Assembly (NCBI RefSeq): GCF_020165855.1
Contig: NZ_JAIUFY010000008.1
Span: 186,001-250,000, forward strand
Length of the DNA: 64,000 nt
Source: Celeribacter litoreus
GTDB lineage: Bacteria > Pseudomonadota > Alphaproteobacteria > Rhodobacterales > Rhodobacteraceae
Direction: 5' to 3'
Shown: piece by piece, positions 33,247-41,152 of the stretch
Layout: the number at the start of each line of letters is the position of its first letter
How positions within the stretch are numbered: position 1 is the stretch's first letter
The notes under the pieces: generated by a model
What the model was told of the DNA's origin: nothing
Database searches by the model: none
The model's input: the letters and a program-made list of their open reading frames with translations, nothing else
Position numbers and translations under genes: made by a program

Positions 33247-34287
33247 TTAGAAGCCTGCTTTGATCTTCTCGAACTCTTCGGACTGCTTTTCGCGCAGTTC
33301 GACGGACATCGGAAGCTGGGCGAGGATCGGGGCGTCGATCGGCTCGAGACCGCCTGCGATCAGAGCTTCGTCACCAAGGGTTGCGAGACCTTCGGTGTTG
33401 GAGATGCCGTAGCCTGCGTCCATGAGGACAGCGGCGTTGGAGGCGTCGAGGAAGCCGTTGATGTAGTCATAGGCTTTGTCTTCGGAACCCGGGCCGTCTT
33501 TGAGGTTCACGTAGCCACAGAGCCAGAGGGAGGACCCTTCGGTCGCTTCGCGTTCGAACCCGATCGGGAACCCTTCGTCGGCGAGTGTCGGGTAGGTTTC
33601 GTTCCATGCCCAAGCGACGAGAACTTCACCCGTGGCCATCAGCTGAGCGAGCTCGGCCGGATCGGTCCAGTAGGTGCGGAGGTTCGGGTGCACTTCGCGC
33701 AGCCATGCAGAGGCGGCTTCGAATTGCTCGTCGGTTGCAGAGGTCCAGTCGGTCGTACCGGTGGCGAGGTAGGCGAGGGCGTAAGCGTCGTCCACGTTGT
33801 CCGGCAGGGTCATGCGGCCTGCGTATTTCGGGTCTTTGTAGACCTGAAGGGTTTTCACGTCTTCAACCGGCACTTCGTCCGCGTTGTAGGCGGTCGCGGT
33901 GGAGCCAAAGTCGGTCGGGATGAAATACGCGCTTGCAGCAGCCACGTCGTTGCCGAGCAGGTTGCTGTCGAGTTTGGCGTATTCAGTGATTTTCGCGGTG
34001 TCCCACGGCTCCAGAATGCCGCTTTCTTCCCATTTCATCACGGAGCCGGCGCAGACGTGGCTCACGTCGGCTTTGAAGCCGGACACGAGTTTCTGAAGGG
34101 CTTCGTCTTCTTCACCGAAGAACGCAAACGACGGCACATCACCGTTCTTTTCAGCGTATTTGGTGTGGAATGCCGGATCTTCGAAGCCGGAATAATCGAA
34201 GACCAGAAGGTCTGCATCTTCGGCGAATGCAACGCTTGCGATCATGGAAAGAGCGGTGGCGCCGAGCAGCGGTTTAAGAACGTTCAT
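33247..34287 (-). CDS. polyamine-type ABC transporter substrate-binding protein (PotD/PotF-like)
   Basis: 346 aa with a signal peptide (MNVLKPLLGATALSMIASVAFA). The mature part has the PotD-family blocks FDYSGFEDPAFHTKYAEK, GSVMKWEESGILEPWD, YFIPTDFGSTATAYNADEVP and GEVLVAWAWNETYPTLADEG. It should bind a small cationic compound in the periplasm; spermidine or putrescine is only inferred. No permease or ATPase genes are next to it. Upstream on the same strand is a GntR regulator with its own promoter region. Confidence 0.88.
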   Translation of the reverse strand: MNVLKPLLGATALSMIASVAFAEDADLLVFDYSGFEDPAFHTKYAEKNGDVPSFAFFGEEDEALQKLVSGFKADVSHVCAGSVMKWEESGILEPWDTAKITEYAKLDSNLLGNDVAAASAYFIPTDFGSTATAYNADEVPVEDVKTLQVYKDPKYAGRMTLPDNVDDAYALAYLATGTTDWTSATDEQFEAASAWLREVHPNLRTYWTDPAELAQLMATGEVLVAWAWNETYPTLADEGFPIGFEREATEGSSLWLCGYVNLKDGPGSEDKAYDYINGFLDASNAAVLMDAGYGISNTEGLATLGDEALIAGGLEPIDAPILAQLPMSVELREKQSEEFEKIKAGF

Positions 34288-34450
34288 GTCAACTCCCTGA
34301 AATGGACCTGTTCGGGAAAGACGCTAGCAGGCGTTTTGTCCTTTGCAAGCAAGATCAGAGGGGTGACGCGCGGAAAAAGTATTTGGTTAAAAAATTTGAT
34401 CAAATTATGGGCAGGCCATACACGCTGTCGTCCGCAGTGCCTCGAAAGAA

Positions 34451-35164
34451 TTAGCTGAGGGCGGTGCGAAGCGTCTGATCGCGCAGGTAATCCATGAGGG
34501 TCTCAAGGCGTGAACCGACACGCGACCCGAGGGCCTCAAGCATGGCTTCGTGGAGCGACACGACCGCATCGCGGTCCCGTTGGCGATAGGTGATCATGTT
34601 CATGAGCGGCTCAATGCCCTCAACTGCTGCGGCCAGTTGCCATGAGAGCACCGGATTGCCCGCCGCATCGACGAGGGCGCGATGAAAGGCCACGTCCGAG
34701 GCACAGAAATCTTCGTCGGACAGGTCCGGATCCTTCTGTCGTGCGATCTCGCGGCGCATGATGTCGAGATGAATGTCCTGCCGGTTTTGCGCCGCCAGAC
34801 GGACGCAGCCACGCTCCAGCGCGAACCGCGCTTCGCAGGCGGTGGCGATATCTACCTCGTTCAGGGTGATGAGGAGGGAGGCGGTGGAGGCCATCTGTGG
34901 ATAGGCATCGTGGAAGGTCAGGCGGTTCACAAAGGCCCCGCCGGTTGCGCCGCGCTTGGTGCGAATAAGGCTTTGAGCCGCGAGGCGTTTCAGGGCCTCG
35001 CGAACGGTGGCGCGGGAAACGCCGTGGGCCTCAGAAAGCTCCGACTCAGAGGGCAGGCGGTCGTCCGCAACGAGGGTGCCGGTGAGAATGTCCTCACGGA
35101 TTTTCTCTGCGATGAACGTCGATAAATCCGTGTGTTTCTTTGCGTTTGACAAATTGTCAGACAT
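34451..35164 (-). CDS. GntR family regulator, FadR subfamily
   Basis: 237 aa. Winged helix N-terminus (about 12-80: AEKIREDILTGTLVADDRLPSESELSEAHGVSRATVREALKRLAAQSLIRTKRG) and an all-helical FCD ligand domain (about 95-225) with likely metal-binding His/Asp residues (DVAFHRAL, HEAML). It is divergent from acuI, and two identical operator-like sites lie between them, one overlapping its own start codon, so I infer autoregulation and control of acuI. Confidence 0.92.
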   Translation of the reverse strand: MSDNLSNAKKHTDLSTFIAEKIREDILTGTLVADDRLPSESELSEAHGVSRATVREALKRLAAQSLIRTKRGATGGAFVNRLTFHDAYPQMASTASLLITLNEVDIATACEARFALERGCVRLAAQNRQDIHLDIMRREIARQKDPDLSDEDFCASDVAFHRALVDAAGNPVLSWQLAAAVEGIEPLMNMITYRQRDRDAVVSLHEAMLEALGSRVGSRLETLMDYLRDQTLRTALS

Positions 35165-35197
35165 TTAACTTGCCTCATCACTCAATTGTCTGACATT
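35153..35197. promoter_or_regulatory. twin operators AATTGTC-W-GACATTT in the GntR / acuI intergenic region
   Basis: Two copies, with TGTCAGACA at 35155-35163 and TGTCTGACA at 35187-35195; they share flanking bases (AATTGTC left, GACATTT right). Centres are 32 bp apart, three helical turns. The first covers the GntR start codon; the second is 48 bp before acuI. This fits binding sites for the neighbouring GntR dimer. Confidence 0.75.
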
Positions 35198-35242
35198 TAT
35201 GAGTGCAGAGACATTGAATTGCAAGTTGGAAGGGAGAACGAC

Positions 35243-36232
35243 ATGCGCGCCTTGATCATGGAACAGGATAGCGAAGGGCTTGCCGCGCCGCATATTCGGG
35301 ACATCTCCGAGGCGGATCTGCCGGAAGGTGATGTGCTTGTGCATGTCGAGTATTCGACCCTCAACTACAAGGACGGGCTTTGTCTCTCTGCGAAGGGTGG
35401 CGGTCTTGTCCGGAACTACCCGCACGTGCCGGGCATCGACTTTGCGGGCACGGTCGAGGCTTCTGATAGCCCTGATTTCAAACCGGGGGATAAAGTGGTT
35501 CTGACGGGCTGGCGCGTCGGAGAGGTGCGCTGGGGCGGATATGCGGAAAAGGCCCGTGTGAAGTCTGAATGGCTCGTCCCTCTGCCCGAAGGTCTCACCA
35601 CGCGGCAAGCGATGGCCGTCGGGACCGCTGGGTTTACAGCGATGCTTGCCATCATGGCGCTCGAAGATCACGGGCTGAAACACGGCACTGGTCCCGTCCT
35701 TGTGACGGGGGCCTCCGGTGGGGTCGGGTCCGTGGCTACGGCGGCGCTTGCCAATATTGGGTACGAGGTTGCAGCCGTGACGGGGCGTCCGGAAGGGGGC
35801 GACTATCTCAAATCGCTCGGCGCGACCCAGATTGTTGCGCGTGAGGAGATCAACGAGACGGTCAAACGCCCGCTCGAGAGTGAGACATGGGCTGGCTGTA
35901 TCGACGCCGTGGGTGGCCCAATGCTGGCGCGTGTTCTTGGACAGATGGCCTATGGTGGCTCAGTGGCGGCGGTGGGGCTCGCCGGTGGCGCGGCACTTCC
36001 TGCGACGGTTATTCCCTTCCTTTTGCGTGGTGTGAACCTCCTCGGGATCGATTCCGTGATGCAGCCGAAGGAGAAACGCATCCGGTGCTGGGAACGCGTG
36101 GCGAAGGATGTGCCGATGGACAAACTCGAGGCGATGATCCAGCCCGCGACGCTCGAAGACCTACCGGACCTCGGAGCCGCGATCCTCAAAGGCGGGGTCA
36201 AAGGCCGCGTTGTGGTTGATCTCTCGGCATAA
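35243..36232 (+). CDS. acuI: acryloyl-CoA reductase (NADPH), AcuI/YhdH family
   Basis: 329 aa zinc-free medium-chain reductase: MRALIMEQDSEG start, VEYSTLNYKDGLCLS, HVPGIDFAGTVE, VGTAGFTAMLAIMALE, VTGASGGVGSVATAALA cofactor site, and LRGVNLLGIDSVMQPKEKR. It reduces acryloyl-CoA to propionyl-CoA, protecting against acrylate in DMSP and 3-hydroxypropionate metabolism. No DMSP lyase or acuK/acuH gene is nearby, so its substrate source is not fixed. Start chosen at ATG 35243 with AAGGGAGAAC upstream. Confidence 0.93.
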   Translation: MRALIMEQDSEGLAAPHIRDISEADLPEGDVLVHVEYSTLNYKDGLCLSAKGGGLVRNYPHVPGIDFAGTVEASDSPDFKPGDKVVLTGWRVGEVRWGGYAEKARVKSEWLVPLPEGLTTRQAMAVGTAGFTAMLAIMALEDHGLKHGTGPVLVTGASGGVGSVATAALANIGYEVAAVTGRPEGGDYLKSLGATQIVAREEINETVKRPLESETWAGCIDAVGGPMLARVLGQMAYGGSVAAVGLAGGAALPATVIPFLLRGVNLLGIDSVMQPKEKRIRCWERVAKDVPMDKLEAMIQPATLEDLPDLGAAILKGGVKGRVVVDLSA

Positions 36233-36251
36233 TTGCATGGCTCCATTTTGA

Positions 36252-36280
36252 AAAACGCGCTCTTCTCAAGGGCGCGTTTT
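36252..36280 (+). terminator. terminator of acuI
   Basis: 9-bp arms AAAACGCGC (36252-36260) / GCGCGTTTT (36272-36280) with an 11-nt loop. Confidence 0.8.
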
Positions 36281-36297
36281 GTCGTTAATGCCGCCGT

Positions 36298-37119
36298 ATG
36301 GATATTTCGACGCTACTTCCCTTCGCTGCCCTGATCGCAATTATTGGTGCGTTTGCGGGTATTCTTGCTGGTCTTCTCGGTGTGGGGGGCGGGATCGTCC
36401 TCGTGCCTGCGTTCTACTACGCATTTGCGGGCCTCGGATATGAGAGTGCGCAGCTCATGCAGATCTGTCTCGCGACCTCACTTGCCACGATTATTGTCAC
36501 CTCGTTCCGGTCTGTGTCCTCGCATCACAAAAAAGGCGCGGTGGAATGGCCGATCCTCAAGAGCTTTGCGCCGGGGATCGTCATCGGTGCTGTGATTGGT
36601 GTGCTCGTGGCATCGTCGCTGCGTTCTGCGACGCTTCAGATGATTTTTGGCGGGGTTGCGACCTTTATCGGTCTCTACATGGCTTTCGGAAACTCCGCGT
36701 GGCGCCTCGGGGATGAAATGCCGAAAGGCATCATGCGGGCGGTCGTATCGCCTCTGATCGGGTTTCTGTCGGTCCTCATGGGTATCGGCGGCGGTTCGTT
36801 CGGTGTGCCGACCATGACGCTCTACGGCGTACCGATCCACCGCGCTGTCGCCACGGCAGCGGGTTTCGGTGCGATCATTGCGATCCCGTCGGTGATCGGG
36901 TTCCTGTTTGTGGACCTTCCGCCGGAGGTCACGCCGCCGTTCACCATCGGTGCGGTTAACATCGCAGCGTTTCTCGTGGTGATTTCGATGACGCTCATCA
37001 CGGCCCCGCTCGGCGCGAAGCTCGCCCATGCGCTTGACCCGAAAAAACTCAAACGTGTGTTCGGTGGCTTCCTGATCCTCGTCGCGCTCAACATGCTGCG
37101 CAAGGCGCTGATGGGCTAA
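36298..37119 (+). CDS. TSUP family membrane exporter (TauE/SafE type)
   Basis: 273 aa with about eight membrane segments. The duplicated glycine-rich helices GILAGLLGVGGGIVLVPAFYY and LIGFLSVLMGIGGGSFGVPTM are diagnostic of the TauE/SafE (PF01925) family. It is thought to export sulfite or organosulfonates in some members; the substrate here is unknown. It begins 18 bp after the acuI terminator and ends 1 bp from the convergent DUF1289 gene. Confidence 0.9.
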   Translation: MDISTLLPFAALIAIIGAFAGILAGLLGVGGGIVLVPAFYYAFAGLGYESAQLMQICLATSLATIIVTSFRSVSSHHKKGAVEWPILKSFAPGIVIGAVIGVLVASSLRSATLQMIFGGVATFIGLYMAFGNSAWRLGDEMPKGIMRAVVSPLIGFLSVLMGIGGGSFGVPTMTLYGVPIHRAVATAAGFGAIIAIPSVIGFLFVDLPPEVTPPFTIGAVNIAAFLVVISMTLITAPLGAKLAHALDPKKLKRVFGGFLILVALNMLRKALMG

Positions 37120-37120
37120 C

Positions 37121-37366
37121 TCAGGCTTCGCGTGTCGCCCGTTTGAGACGGGCTGCACGCCCGCCGCGACGTCCCGTCGGGGCAGGGGCGCGGTTTGGCA
37201 AGTCGGCCATAATCGTGCGGCGCTGATCTGGGGTCATGCGGGACCAGTCTCCGATTTCCTCAATCGACCGCGCACAGCCCAAGCAGAGGCGTGTCTCCGG
37301 ATGGATTTGACACACCTTCGTGCAGGGGCTTTCGATTTCATTCCGTTTCCAGATGTCGTCGGTCAT
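37121..37366 (-). CDS. DUF1289 domain protein
   Basis: 81 aa. The cysteines in SPCTKVCQIHPETRLCLGCARS form the DUF1289 signature, probably a small zinc- or Fe-S-binding domain, followed by EEIGDWSRM and a basic tail. Function unknown. It is downstream of ruvX with 1 bp between them, so it is in the ccmI-ruvX operon. Confidence 0.92.
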   Translation of the reverse strand: MTDDIWKRNEIESPCTKVCQIHPETRLCLGCARSIEEIGDWSRMTPDQRRTIMADLPNRAPAPTGRRGGRAARLKRATREA

Positions 37367-37367
37367 C

Positions 37368-37841
37368 TCAAAGGTTCCTCAGACGATCAAGCGCCCCCTG
37401 AAGAATAACACCAGCTGCGACCTGATCAATTTTCTCGGACCGTTTGGCGCGGGACATGTCGGCCTCAAGCATCGCACGGTCGGCCATGACGGAGGAAAGT
37501 CGCTCGTCCCAGAAGGTGATTGGAAGCTCGGTGAGTTGACCGAGGTTGCGCGCGAAGGCACGGGTTTTCTGACAGCGTGGTCCCTCGGAGCCATCCATAT
37601 TGCGCGGCAGTCCGAGGACGATCCCGCCCACTTCGCGCTGCGTCAGAAGCGCCAAAAGCTTTTCCGCATCCACGCCGAATTTCTTGCGCCGGATCGTGTC
37701 CGTCGGTGAGGCGACAGAGCGCAGGCGGTCGGAGATTGCGATCCCGATCGTCTTGTCCCCGAAGTCGAGACCCGCGAGCGGCGCCATCGGCGGGAGGGTC
37801 GCCACGAATTCGGACAGATCGTCTGTGATCAGCGCGCTCAC
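37368..37841 (-). CDS. ruvX: RuvX/YqgF family pre-16S rRNA nuclease
   Basis: 157 aa. LAGLDFGDKTIGIAISD (RNase H-like Asp), GLPRNMDGSEGPR and FWDERLSSVMADR are the YqgF hallmarks. It trims the 5' end of 16S rRNA precursor in E. coli. It begins at GTG, whose bases overlap the ccmI stop (GTGA), so the two are translationally coupled. Confidence 0.94.
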   Translation of the reverse strand: MSALITDDLSEFVATLPPMAPLAGLDFGDKTIGIAISDRLRSVASPTDTIRRKKFGVDAEKLLALLTQREVGGIVLGLPRNMDGSEGPRCQKTRAFARNLGQLTELPITFWDERLSSVMADRAMLEADMSRAKRSEKIDQVAAGVILQGALDRLRNL

Positions 37842-39082
37842 TCGATCAACCCCGCACGTTGTGCGCCGTCTTTGACGATGGCGAGGGCTTCAGGCGTTGG
37901 GCCGAAGATGACCTGCGCCTCGTTCCAGATGTCTTTTGCACGCTGGGTTTCGCCGAGCATGGCGAGCGACGAAATCAGTCGGCTCCATTCTTCGGGCGAT
38001 CCGCCTTCGTTCGCGAGGCGGGCGGAAAGGCCGTCAACCATGCCACGGATCATCTCCATCCGCTCTTCCGGCGTCATATCGGCTGCGTTTTCGATGTCGG
38101 CTGCGGTCGGGCCTGCGAGCGGCGAGGTGGACAGCGGCGGGAGCGTATAGCGGATGCCGGCGGCCTGAGCGACCATTTCAATCTGGGCACGGATCGGCGG
38201 CACCCACGGATCGGTCGGCTCGGACCCTGCCAGAAGCGGCTGCCAGAGTTTAAAGGTCATGTCGGGGCGACCTGTCTGGGCGAACATCAGGCCGGAATAG
38301 TAGATTGAGGTCGCATTGTTCGGATCACGGCGCAGAGCATTGGTAAGCGCCTGCTCGGCCTCCGGCGACACATAGCCGTTCGCGGCCATGATCATCAGAT
38401 CGGCATATTCGGCGTAATCACTCGCGGTTGCTGCGTCCCCTTTGATCCGAAGAACATCGGCTTGCGCCTCATAGGCGGCTTTGAAGTTCCCGAGACCGGC
38501 CTCGTTCCGGACCAAAAGAACGTGTCCTTGAAGGTCGTCTGGGCGGGTTTCAAGGGCCTTTCTGAGTTCCAACAGGAGATTGTTGAGCCGCTCGTCCGGT
38601 GCCTCCAGCGACGGTGTGGCAGGAATTTGCGCTTCCATTTCGGCTTGCGTCGGACGTGTCGCACGGTTTTCCGCGGCAAGCTCGATCCGGCGCTGGAGCG
38701 GCAGGTCCTGATACATCGGGAGGCCAAGCTCACTATAGAGCCAAACACCTCCGCCCAAGAGAACCACGACAAGCGCTCCTGCGGCCCAGATCGGCGTGCG
38801 CTTGCGCTGAGCGTGTCCACCCGCGCGGGCTTTGTCGGCCTCCAAGAGGCGGCGAGAAATCTCAAGTCGCGTGCGTTTCGCGTCCTCCGCCGACAGCACA
38901 CCTCGGGCCTCATCCCGATCCACCTCGGACAGTTGGTCTTTATAGAGTTTGACCTCGATATCCGCGCGGCTTTCGTCCGTTCCGCTCAATCCGCGTGCAC
39001 GTCGCATTGCCACGGCAAGCGGTGCGAGAGACAGAAGCGCGAGGGCGATCGCAATGATCCAGAATGTCATATCGGCATCCAT
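37838..39082 (-). CDS. ccmI: c-type cytochrome biogenesis protein CcmI
   Basis: 414 aa. Two membrane helices (about 5-25 and 98-118) separated by a cytoplasmic leucine-zipper-like segment (ADIEVKLYKDQLSEVDRDEARGVLSAEDAKRTRLEISRRLLEADK), then a large periplasmic TPR domain (about 150-400: LLELRKALETRPDDLQGHVLL..., NALRRDPNNATSIYYSGLMFAQTGRPD). It chaperones apocytochrome c to the haem ligation complex. Start MDADMTF or M5 (39070) are both plausible. The other ccm genes are not in the window. Confidence 0.92.
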   Translation of the reverse strand: MDADMTFWIIAIALALLSLAPLAVAMRRARGLSGTDESRADIEVKLYKDQLSEVDRDEARGVLSAEDAKRTRLEISRRLLEADKARAGGHAQRKRTPIWAAGALVVVLLGGGVWLYSELGLPMYQDLPLQRRIELAAENRATRPTQAEMEAQIPATPSLEAPDERLNNLLLELRKALETRPDDLQGHVLLVRNEAGLGNFKAAYEAQADVLRIKGDAATASDYAEYADLMIMAANGYVSPEAEQALTNALRRDPNNATSIYYSGLMFAQTGRPDMTFKLWQPLLAGSEPTDPWVPPIRAQIEMVAQAAGIRYTLPPLSTSPLAGPTAADIENAADMTPEERMEMIRGMVDGLSARLANEGGSPEEWSRLISSLAMLGETQRAKDIWNEAQVIFGPTPEALAIVKDGAQRAGLIE

Positions 39083-39370
39083 GAAAGTGACGTGTGAAGG
39101 ACAGCTTTAACGACACGGGGGCCGCCGTGGAACCCCCAATGACGGAGGTGTGACCGAATGGCACGAGCGACTTTCGTCTGCGCGCGAAGCCCTTTTGCTC
39201 TGCGGGGCAATGCGCGGCTGTAAAAAGAAACATCTATTTCACAAGTTTTTCGAATTTTCCCGATTTTTGATGGAACTTTCACCCCCGCGCCGCGCGTTGT
39301 TTCCCCAAAGCACTTGGAAAATCAGGTGCGCGCATTGAGGCGTGACTGCAAAACGAGAAGGAGAAGACAC

Positions 39371-39535
39371 ATGACTGGCCCTAAAAACGAAGGGTCCGGC
39401 AACGTCGTGCTTGGCGTCGTTGTTGGTGCTCTGATTGTGATTGTTGCAGGGTTTTCGGCATACGCACTGGCGGGTGGCGACATCCCGGGTTTGACGGACG
39501 AGCCGGAAATCCAGATCGATCTGCCGGGCAATTAA
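39371..39535 (+). CDS. 54-aa single-span membrane protein, unrecognised
   Basis: MTGPKNEGSGNVVLGVVVGALIVIVAGFSAYALAGGDIPGLTDEPEIQIDLPGN-type layout: a short polar start, one hydrophobic helix (about 11-33) and an acidic tail. An excellent GAGAAGGAGAAG site precedes the ATG at 39371; the frame is open further upstream but that start lacks a ribosome site. I do not recognise a named family. It lies between ccmI (divergent) and sodB. Confidence 0.75.
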   Translation: MTGPKNEGSGNVVLGVVVGALIVIVAGFSAYALAGGDIPGLTDEPEIQIDLPGN

Positions 39536-39561
39536 GGTGCGAACACCCCCTGTTCGGGAAT

Positions 39562-39578
39562 TTTGGAATGATTCCAAA
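39562..39578. promoter_or_regulatory. Irr (ICE)-like iron box upstream of sodB
   Basis: TTTGGAA-TGA-TTCCAAA, a perfect 7-bp dyad with 3-bp centre, 82 bp before the sodB ATG and just upstream of TTGACC (39588-39593). The known Irr ICE motif is TTTAGAA-NNN-TTCTAAA; this differs by one symmetrical base per arm. An iron-dependent repressor on an iron enzyme gene would make sense. Confidence 0.65.
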
Positions 39579-39659
39579 GTTTCGCACTTGACCCCGGGCG
39601 ACCATAGGCTCAGGTATAACCCGACAGAAACGCACAACTTCTGAAAAATGGAGGCCCCA

Positions 39660-40259
39660 ATGGCTTTTGAACTTCCCGATCTTCCCTACGCCCACGATGC
39701 TCTTGCCGATCTTGGCATGTCCAAAGAGACCCTCGAGTATCACCATGACCTGCACCACAACGCCTATGTGACGACCGGCAACACGCTGATCGCGGGCACC
39801 GAGTGGGAAGGCAAATCGGTCGAAGAGATCATCAAAGGCACCTATGATGCTGGCGCTGTCGCTCAGTCCGGCATCTTCAACAACGCGTCCCAGCACTGGA
39901 ACCACACCCAATTCTGGGAAATGATGGGTCCGGGCGAGAAGAAAATGCCGGGCGAGCTCGAGAAAGCTCTCGTTGAGTCCTTCGGCTCCGTTGACGAGTT
40001 CAAGAAACAGTTTGCTGCTGCTGGCGCTGGTCAGTTCGGTTCCGGCTGGGCGTGGCTCGTGAAAGACACCGACGGCGGCCTCAAAGTGACCAAGACTGAG
40101 AACGGCGTGAACCCGCTCTGCTTCGGCCAGACCGCGCTTCTCGGCTGTGACGTTTGGGAACACTCCTACTACATCGACTTCCGCAACAAACGTCCGGTTT
40201 ACCTGTCGAACTTCCTCGACAAACTGGTCAACTGGGAAAACGTTGCGTCCCGCATGTAA
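39660..40259 (+). CDS. sodB: superoxide dismutase, iron type
   Basis: 199 aa. Metal ligands and family signature are seen: LEYHHDLHHNAYV (first His), NNASQHWNHTQFWEMM, and CDVWEHSYYIDFRNKR (Asp and His). GAGWLV is GSGWAWLV here, and QTALLGCDVWEH includes a Cys. GKAG-type residues near AAGAGQFGSGW favour iron over manganese, but metal identity by eye is only likely. Dismutates superoxide in the cytoplasm. Start ATG 39660 follows a GGAGG site. Confidence 0.96.
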   Translation: MAFELPDLPYAHDALADLGMSKETLEYHHDLHHNAYVTTGNTLIAGTEWEGKSVEEIIKGTYDAGAVAQSGIFNNASQHWNHTQFWEMMGPGEKKMPGELEKALVESFGSVDEFKKQFAAAGAGQFGSGWAWLVKDTDGGLKVTKTENGVNPLCFGQTALLGCDVWEHSYYIDFRNKRPVYLSNFLDKLVNWENVASRM

Positions 40260-40270
40260 GGACCTCTGTT

Positions 40271-41152
40271 TTGGGATATGTTATCCTTATCGGGCTAGGG
40301 GGTATCCTCCTGGCCCTTTTTTATGGGTTTTGGATTGAACCCGCATGGCGCTTGCGCATCAAACGCTACCGTGTCGAACACCCAGCGTGGGGTGCGCGCG
40401 ACCCACTGCGCATTGTCATCATCTCCGATTTGCACGCCGGTGCGCCACAGATCCCACTTCGCCGTGTTCGCCGGATTGCAGCGAAGGCCAATCGACTCAA
40501 TCCTGATCTCGCTGTCCTCCTCGGGGACTTCAGTGCAGCGCATCGGTGGACCTGGGGTGGCACCGGGAAGTTCGAGATCATCGACGCCCTGAAACATTTT
40601 TCGGGTCGACACGGGACTTTCGCGGTTTTGGGCAATCATGATTGGTGGCAAGATTTCGACGCCGCGAAAGAGCGCGCGCCCTGCGAAGCACAGACTGCGC
40701 TCGCACATCACAGAATTCCATTGTTGGACAATGAGGCGACACTCCTGCGCCATGACGGTGGAGATGTTTGGTTGGTGGGCCTTGCCGACCAACGGCCGTT
40801 CGATGCCGGTCCCGAGGGTGAGGGATTCGACGATCTTGATGCCGCGATGGAACTCGTGACATCGGAGGCGCCCGCTATTGTGTTGGCTCACGAGCCCGAC
40901 CTGTTTCCCAATGTGCCGGAGCAATGTATTCTTACCTTGTCGGGGCATACTCATGGCGGTCAAATCCGGATTGGCAACCGCTCACCGATCATCATGGCCT
41001 CTGAGAATGAAACCTACTCCTACGGTCGCTACGATGCGGACGGAAGAATCCTGATCATTTCTGGTGGGATCGGCTGTTCCGAAGTTCCGGTTCGTGTGAA
41101 TATGCCGCCTGAGATTACTGTCGTAACACTTTGTGACGTAGAGGGAAAATGA
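40271..41152 (+). CDS. membrane-anchored metallophosphoesterase
   Basis: 293 aa from a TTG start at 40271; AAGGAC lies 7-8 bp upstream, and the frame upstream runs inside sodB without a site. One N-terminal membrane helix (about 2-20) is followed by a calcineurin-like domain with IISDLHAG, LLGDF, GNHDWW and LSGHTHGGQ, all metal-site motifs in order. The relatives include UDP-diacylglucosamine- or lipid-acting phosphoesterases (YkuE-like), so a lipid substrate is possible. It overlaps the next gene by 4 bp. Confidence 0.88.
   Translation: MGYVILIGLGGILLALFYGFWIEPAWRLRIKRYRVEHPAWGARDPLRIVIISDLHAGAPQIPLRRVRRIAAKANRLNPDLAVLLGDFSAAHRWTWGGTGKFEIIDALKHFSGRHGTFAVLGNHDWWQDFDAAKERAPCEAQTALAHHRIPLLDNEATLLRHDGGDVWLVGLADQRPFDAGPEGEGFDDLDAAMELVTSEAPAIVLAHEPDLFPNVPEQCILTLSGHTHGGQIRIGNRSPIIMASENETYSYGRYDADGRILIISGGIGCSEVPVRVNMPPEITVVTLCDVEGK

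Noticed and set aside
40154-40270. ATG start of the metallophosphoesterase inside sodB
   Set aside because: That part is out-of-frame sodB sequence; the TTG at 40271 directly after AAGGAC gives a normal anchor helix.
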